Shown: in pieces, positions 31,063 to 33,470 of the stretch | Layout of the letters: every line of letters starts with the position of its first letter | How positions within the stretch are numbered: position 1 is the stretch's first letter | Source of the DNA: Streptomyces lycii | GTDB lineage: Bacteria; Actinomycetota; Actinomycetes; Streptomycetales; Streptomycetaceae | Assembly: GCF_009735685.1 (NCBI RefSeq) | Contig: NZ_WHPN01000312.1 | Location: 9,924 to 43,393, forward strand | DNA length: 33,470 bases | Direction: 5' to 3' | Position numbers and translations under genes: made by a program | Notes under the pieces: model-generated | Databases searched by the model: none | The model's input: only the letters and a program-made list of their open reading frames with translations | Told to the model about the DNA's origin: nothing

Positions 31063-32100
31063 CTAGGCGGCCGCACCGGTCCGGGAACGGGAGCCGGACG
31101 TCCGGCGTCTGACGGGGGCGAGCAGCACCATGGGGGCGGGGACGGCGCCGCCGCACTCCTCACCGGCCGGGCCCGCAGGCGCCGCCGACTCCAGGTGCTG
31201 CAACAGCGCGCCCTCGCGCAGCGCCCACGGGCAGATCAGGATCTCCCGTACGCCCGCCCGCTTCATCGCCGTGTGCGCCACCACGGCCCCGGCCGCGGAC
31301 TGGCGGGCCCGGGCGGCGGAGATGCCGGGCCAGCCGGCCCGCTCCGCGGCGGGCGCCGCGAGCAGCCGGTCACGGGCCCGCTTGAGGTCGGGGCGCGCCA
31401 GGCGCCGGGGCACCAGCGGGCCGTCCCTTCTCGGTGCGGCACCGCAGAGCCGGGCCAGCTGCTGGAAGGTGCGCGAGGTGGCCACGACCGTGTCGGGCGC
31501 CTCCCGGCGCATCCGGGCCGCCACATCCCGCAGTTCGGTGCGTACGTACGAGCGCAGCGCCCGCACCGCCGCCGGACCCGGCGGGTCCTCGGCCCCGAAG
31601 AACTCCCGGGTCAGCCGGCCGGCGCCGAGCGGGAGCGAGACCGCGAAGTCCGGCCGCTCCCCCGGGCCGTACGCCATCTCGAACGAGCCGCCGCCGATGT
31701 CGAGCAGCCCCAGCGACCCCGCCTGCCAGCCGGCCCACCGCCGGGCGGCGAGAAAGGTGAGTTCGGCCTCGACCTCGCCGGAGAGGACGACCAGCTTGAC
31801 TCCGGTGCGGGCCCGGACGGCCTCGATGACCTCCGCCCGGTTCGGGGCGTCCCGTACCACCGCGGTCGCGTAGACCAGCAGCGTGGCGACGCCCCACCGG
31901 TGGGCCTCGGCCAGTGCGGCGTCGACGGCCCGCACCAGGGCGGCGACGCACGACCGGTCCAGCTCCCGTCCGGGCCCCAGCCGCTCTGCCAGCCGCAGCC
32001 GGAACTTGACCGTGCGGACCGGCGTCATCGCCGTCCCCCGGGTGTCCACGACCAGCAGACACGCCGTATTGGACCCCACATCGAGCACACCTGTACGCAT
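31063..32100 (-). CDS. Ppx/GppA-family phosphatase
   Basis: A 345-residue member of the exopolyphosphatase/pppGpp-phosphatase family. The phosphate-binding loops of the ASKHA fold are visible: VLDVGSNTACLLVVDTRG at the start, VYATAVVRDAPNR, then LLDIGGGSFEMAYGPG with the essential IGGGS motif. The C-terminal region (REILICPWALREGALLQHLE) is characteristic of the actinobacterial short form, which lacks the long C-terminal domain of E. coli Ppx. It probably hydrolyses polyphosphate or pppGpp; which one cannot be told. The ATG at 32100 has only a weak upstream site, and a GTG eight codons earlier is a possible alternative. It is divergent from the SGNH esterase gene. Confidence 0.9.
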   Translation of the reverse strand: MRTGVLDVGSNTACLLVVDTRGTAMTPVRTVKFRLRLAERLGPGRELDRSCVAALVRAVDAALAEAHRWGVATLLVYATAVVRDAPNRAEVIEAVRARTGVKLVVLSGEVEAELTFLAARRWAGWQAGSLGLLDIGGGSFEMAYGPGERPDFAVSLPLGAGRLTREFFGAEDPPGPAAVRALRSYVRTELRDVAARMRREAPDTVVATSRTFQQLARLCGAAPRRDGPLVPRRLARPDLKRARDRLLAAPAAERAGWPGISAARARQSAAGAVVAHTAMKRAGVREILICPWALREGALLQHLESAAPAGPAGEECGGAVPAPMVLLAPVRRRTSGSRSRTGAAA

Positions 32101-32165
32101 GAACCACGGATACCCGTGCGGCACCCGGCTATGTGACAGTTCTTCCGGCCCTCTTCTCACAGCCT

Positions 32166-32183
32166 CCCGTGGTTTACCACGGG
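32166..32183. promoter_or_regulatory. 18-bp perfect palindrome upstream of the esterase gene
   Basis: CCCGTGGT and ACCACGGG are perfect 8-bp inverted arms separated by TT. A GGTTAACC palindrome overlaps its right end and ACAACGTTGT follows within eight bases. The binding protein is unknown; the size and symmetry suit a dimeric repressor. Confidence 0.5.
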
Positions 32184-32253
32184 TTAACCGACAACGTTGT
32201 CCGAATCCGCGCGGACACGGTCGGCACCGCGCGCTCGCCGTACGCCCGGAGCA

Positions 32254-32282
32254 TTGACAGGGGCACGACCCGAGCCGAAACA
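32254..32282 (+). promoter_or_regulatory. Candidate promoter of the SGNH esterase gene
   Basis: TTGACA (32254-32259) is followed after 17 bp by GAAACA (32277-32282). The -35 is perfect and the -10 poor. The CebR-type box starts at the next base, so a bound repressor would cover the transcription start. Confidence 0.4.
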
Positions 32283-32296
32283 TGGGAGCGCTCCCA
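32283..32296. promoter_or_regulatory. Perfect CebR-type operator before the SGNH esterase
   Basis: TGGGAGCGCTCCCA, identical to the box at 8091, lies 93 bp before the esterase start and directly after a TTGACA-type promoter candidate. In Streptomyces the LacI-family regulator CebR represses cellulolytic genes through this palindrome until cello-oligosaccharides release it. The adjacent secreted esterase fits such a regulon. Confidence 0.78.
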
Positions 32297-32389
32297 CCGG
32301 GCTCTGACGCCCCGGCGGTTCCTCCGTCACCACCCCCACGCCGTGCCGTGCCGTCCACCGGCGCGCACGGAGAAGCAGGAGAGACAGCC

Positions 32390-33148
32390 ATGCCTTCCGG
32401 AAACCGCCTGCGGGCCGCTCTGGCCGTGACCGCCATGACCGGCGCCCTCTTCCTCACCCCGCCGGCCGGCGCCACGGCGGCCTCCCCCGCCGCCCCGGCC
32501 GGGGAGAGCACGTCCGGCGCGGCCGGCACCGACGCCGCCGCCACCCGCATCATGCCGCTGGGTGACTCGATCACCGGCTCCCCGGGCTGCTGGCGCTCCG
32601 TTCTGTGGAACCAGTTGCAGAGCGAGGGGCACACCGGCATCGACTTCGTCGGCACCCTCGGGCCGCAGGGCTGCGGCCAGGCGCACGACGGCGACAACGA
32701 GGGCCACGGCGGGGCCCTGGTCACCCGGGTCGCCGACGAGAACCAGCTGCCCGGCTGGCTCTCCGCCACCCGGCCGGACGTCGTGCTCATGCACTTCGGC
32801 ACCAACGACGTCTGGAGCAACATCGCCCCGGAGCGCATCCTGGCCGCGTACACCCGGCTCGTGGAGCAGATGCGGGCGAGCAACAGCGGCATGAAGGTGC
32901 TCGTCGCCCAGATCATCCCGATGAACCCGAGCAGCTGCGCGGAGTGCGCCCGGCGCGTCGAGGACCTCAACGCCCTCGTCCCGCAGTGGGCCGAGGGCAT
33001 CTCGACGGAGCAGTCGCCGGTGACGGTGGTCGACCAGTGGACCGGCTTCGACACCGCCACCGACACCTACGACGGGGTGCACCCGAACGACTCCGGTGAC
33101 GACAAGATGGCCGCACGATGGCTGCCCGCCCTGTCCGCCCTCCTCTAG
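32390..33148 (+). CDS. Secreted SGNH/GDSL esterase, CE3-like
   Basis: A 252-residue exported hydrolase. The signal peptide covers about residues 1-31. SGNH blocks are intact: MPLGDSITG with nucleophile Ser60, GTND with Asn139, and DGVHPND with Asp228 and His231. The MPLGDSIT start and overall size resemble carbohydrate esterase family 3 acetyl-xylan esterases, which remove acetyl groups from plant polysaccharide; no carbohydrate-binding module is attached. Paired cysteines (SPGCWRS, PQGCGQ, SSCAECA) suit an extracellular enzyme. The ATG at 32390 follows AGGAGAG with good spacing. The CebR-type box upstream supports induction by cellulose breakdown products. Substrate is inferred, not shown. 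Confidence 0.9.
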   Translation: MPSGNRLRAALAVTAMTGALFLTPPAGATAASPAAPAGESTSGAAGTDAAATRIMPLGDSITGSPGCWRSVLWNQLQSEGHTGIDFVGTLGPQGCGQAHDGDNEGHGGALVTRVADENQLPGWLSATRPDVVLMHFGTNDVWSNIAPERILAAYTRLVEQMRASNSGMKVLVAQIIPMNPSSCAECARRVEDLNALVPQWAEGISTEQSPVTVVDQWTGFDTATDTYDGVHPNDSGDDKMAARWLPALSALL

Positions 33149-33470
33149 CACCGCTCGGCACTCCGGACAGCCCGGGCCTCCGGAACGGCCCGGCCCCCGG
33201 AACGGCCCGGCTCCCCGGAACGGCCCGGCTCCCCGGAACGGCCCGGCTCCCCGGACGGGCGCCCGGCATCCGGCCGCCCGCCGCCCGGTCCGCCACCTGC
33301 CGCGCCGGATCCCTTCCCGCTCCGGTCCCCGCGGGAGGCCTCCGGGCAGGGCGTTCCGGAGCCGCCCGCAGGCCGGTCCGCGCCCGGACGGCGGCACAGC
33401 TCCGGCACGCAGTACGGCCCCGGAACACAACACAGCCCCGGCACGTACCGCGGCCCCGGCGGGAGCGCGG
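33149..33470. other. Repeat-rich end of the window
   Basis: About 320 bp after the esterase gene without a convincing gene. It starts with an 18-bp tandem array (33182-33252) and continues with looser copies of GGCACAGC/CCCCGGMAC-type sequence to the window edge. A gene beyond 33470 cannot be judged. Confidence 0.55.
33182..33252 (+). repeat. 18-bp tandem array downstream of the esterase
   Basis: Four tandem copies of GGAACGGCCCGGCTCCCC: the first is one base shorter (33182-33198, CGGCCCCC end), the other three are identical (33199-33252). The array begins 34 bp after the esterase stop and may contribute hairpins to termination. Confidence 0.9.

Larger units (their letters stand above)
32101..32389. 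other. Divergent control region with stacked palindromes
   Basis: About 290 bp between ppx-type and esterase genes. In order it contains the 18-bp palindrome at 32166-32183, GGTTAACC at 32182-32189, ACAACGTTGT at 32191-32200, a candidate -35 TTGACA at 32254-32259 and a CebR-type box at 32283-32296. This is the densest cluster of operator-like sequence in the window. Confidence 0.6.

Noticed and set aside
30601..32136. Long plus-strand open frame opposite the ATP-grasp and phosphatase genes
   Set aside because: Antisense of two genes with clear catalytic motifs; composition is typical of a GC-rich shadow frame.

Overview
The window is very GC-rich DNA with strong third-position GC bias, frequent GTG starts and start/stop overlaps. 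It carries actinomycete-specific families (Rpf/LysM cell-wall lytic enzyme, HTH-DUF5753 with DUF397, SSI protease inhibitor, DUF574 methyltransferase, DUF4360, DUF5914-like Rieske protein). Together these point to the chromosome of a Streptomyces or a very close relative. All assignments come from reading the sequence; no database search was run.

Layout. 1-7.8 kb: mostly minus-strand housekeeping and accessory genes. These are an Rpf-LysM-SLT muralytic enzyme behind a ydaO-type (c-di-AMP) riboswitch leader, a secreted protein of unknown function, an MTH1187-family thiamine-binding protein, an MFS exporter, a DUF397/HTH-DUF5753 pair, a DUF574 methyltransferase and a secreted DUF4360 protein. 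7.8-10.2 kb: an intergenic region with a perfect CebR-type palindrome, a class I methyltransferase, a repeat-rich spacer and a dps gene.

10.27-19.24 kb is the centre of the window: a complete isorenieratene-type aromatic carotenoid cluster in two convergent arms. crtY-crtT-crtU runs on the plus strand only 37 bp behind dps. crtE-crtI-crtB-crtV runs on the minus strand with every junction a 4-bp GTGA overlap. The expected route is GGPP (CrtE), phytoene (CrtB), lycopene (CrtI), beta-carotene (CrtY), then aromatisation (CrtU); the roles of CrtT and CrtV are uncertain. The arms meet in about 440 bp of short tandem repeats, the last unit of which supplies the stop codon of crtV. Repeats of the same kind also run through the 3' end of crtI and the middle of crtU.

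19.4-33.5 kb: DUF2945-DUF3140 small-protein pair upstream of crtE, an SDR-DUF2867 fusion, a polysaccharide pyruvyl transferase family protein with a C-terminal coiled coil, an SSI-type inhibitor with an unusual Glu at the predicted P1 site, a SulP-STAS transporter behind a possible leader peptide and hairpin, an Hsp15-like S4 protein, an ATP-grasp ligase/CocE hydrolase operon, a Ppx/GppA phosphatase, and a secreted SGNH esterase whose promoter region carries a second perfect CebR-type box and further palindromes. Most intergenic regions contain short GC-rich tandem repeats.

The observations I rate highest are the dps-crtYTU linkage, the two CebR boxes, the Glu-P1 protease inhibitor, the ATP-grasp/CocE pair, and the tandem repeats that reach into coding ends of the carotenoid genes. 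I see no CRISPR array, prophage, transposase, rRNA or tRNA.
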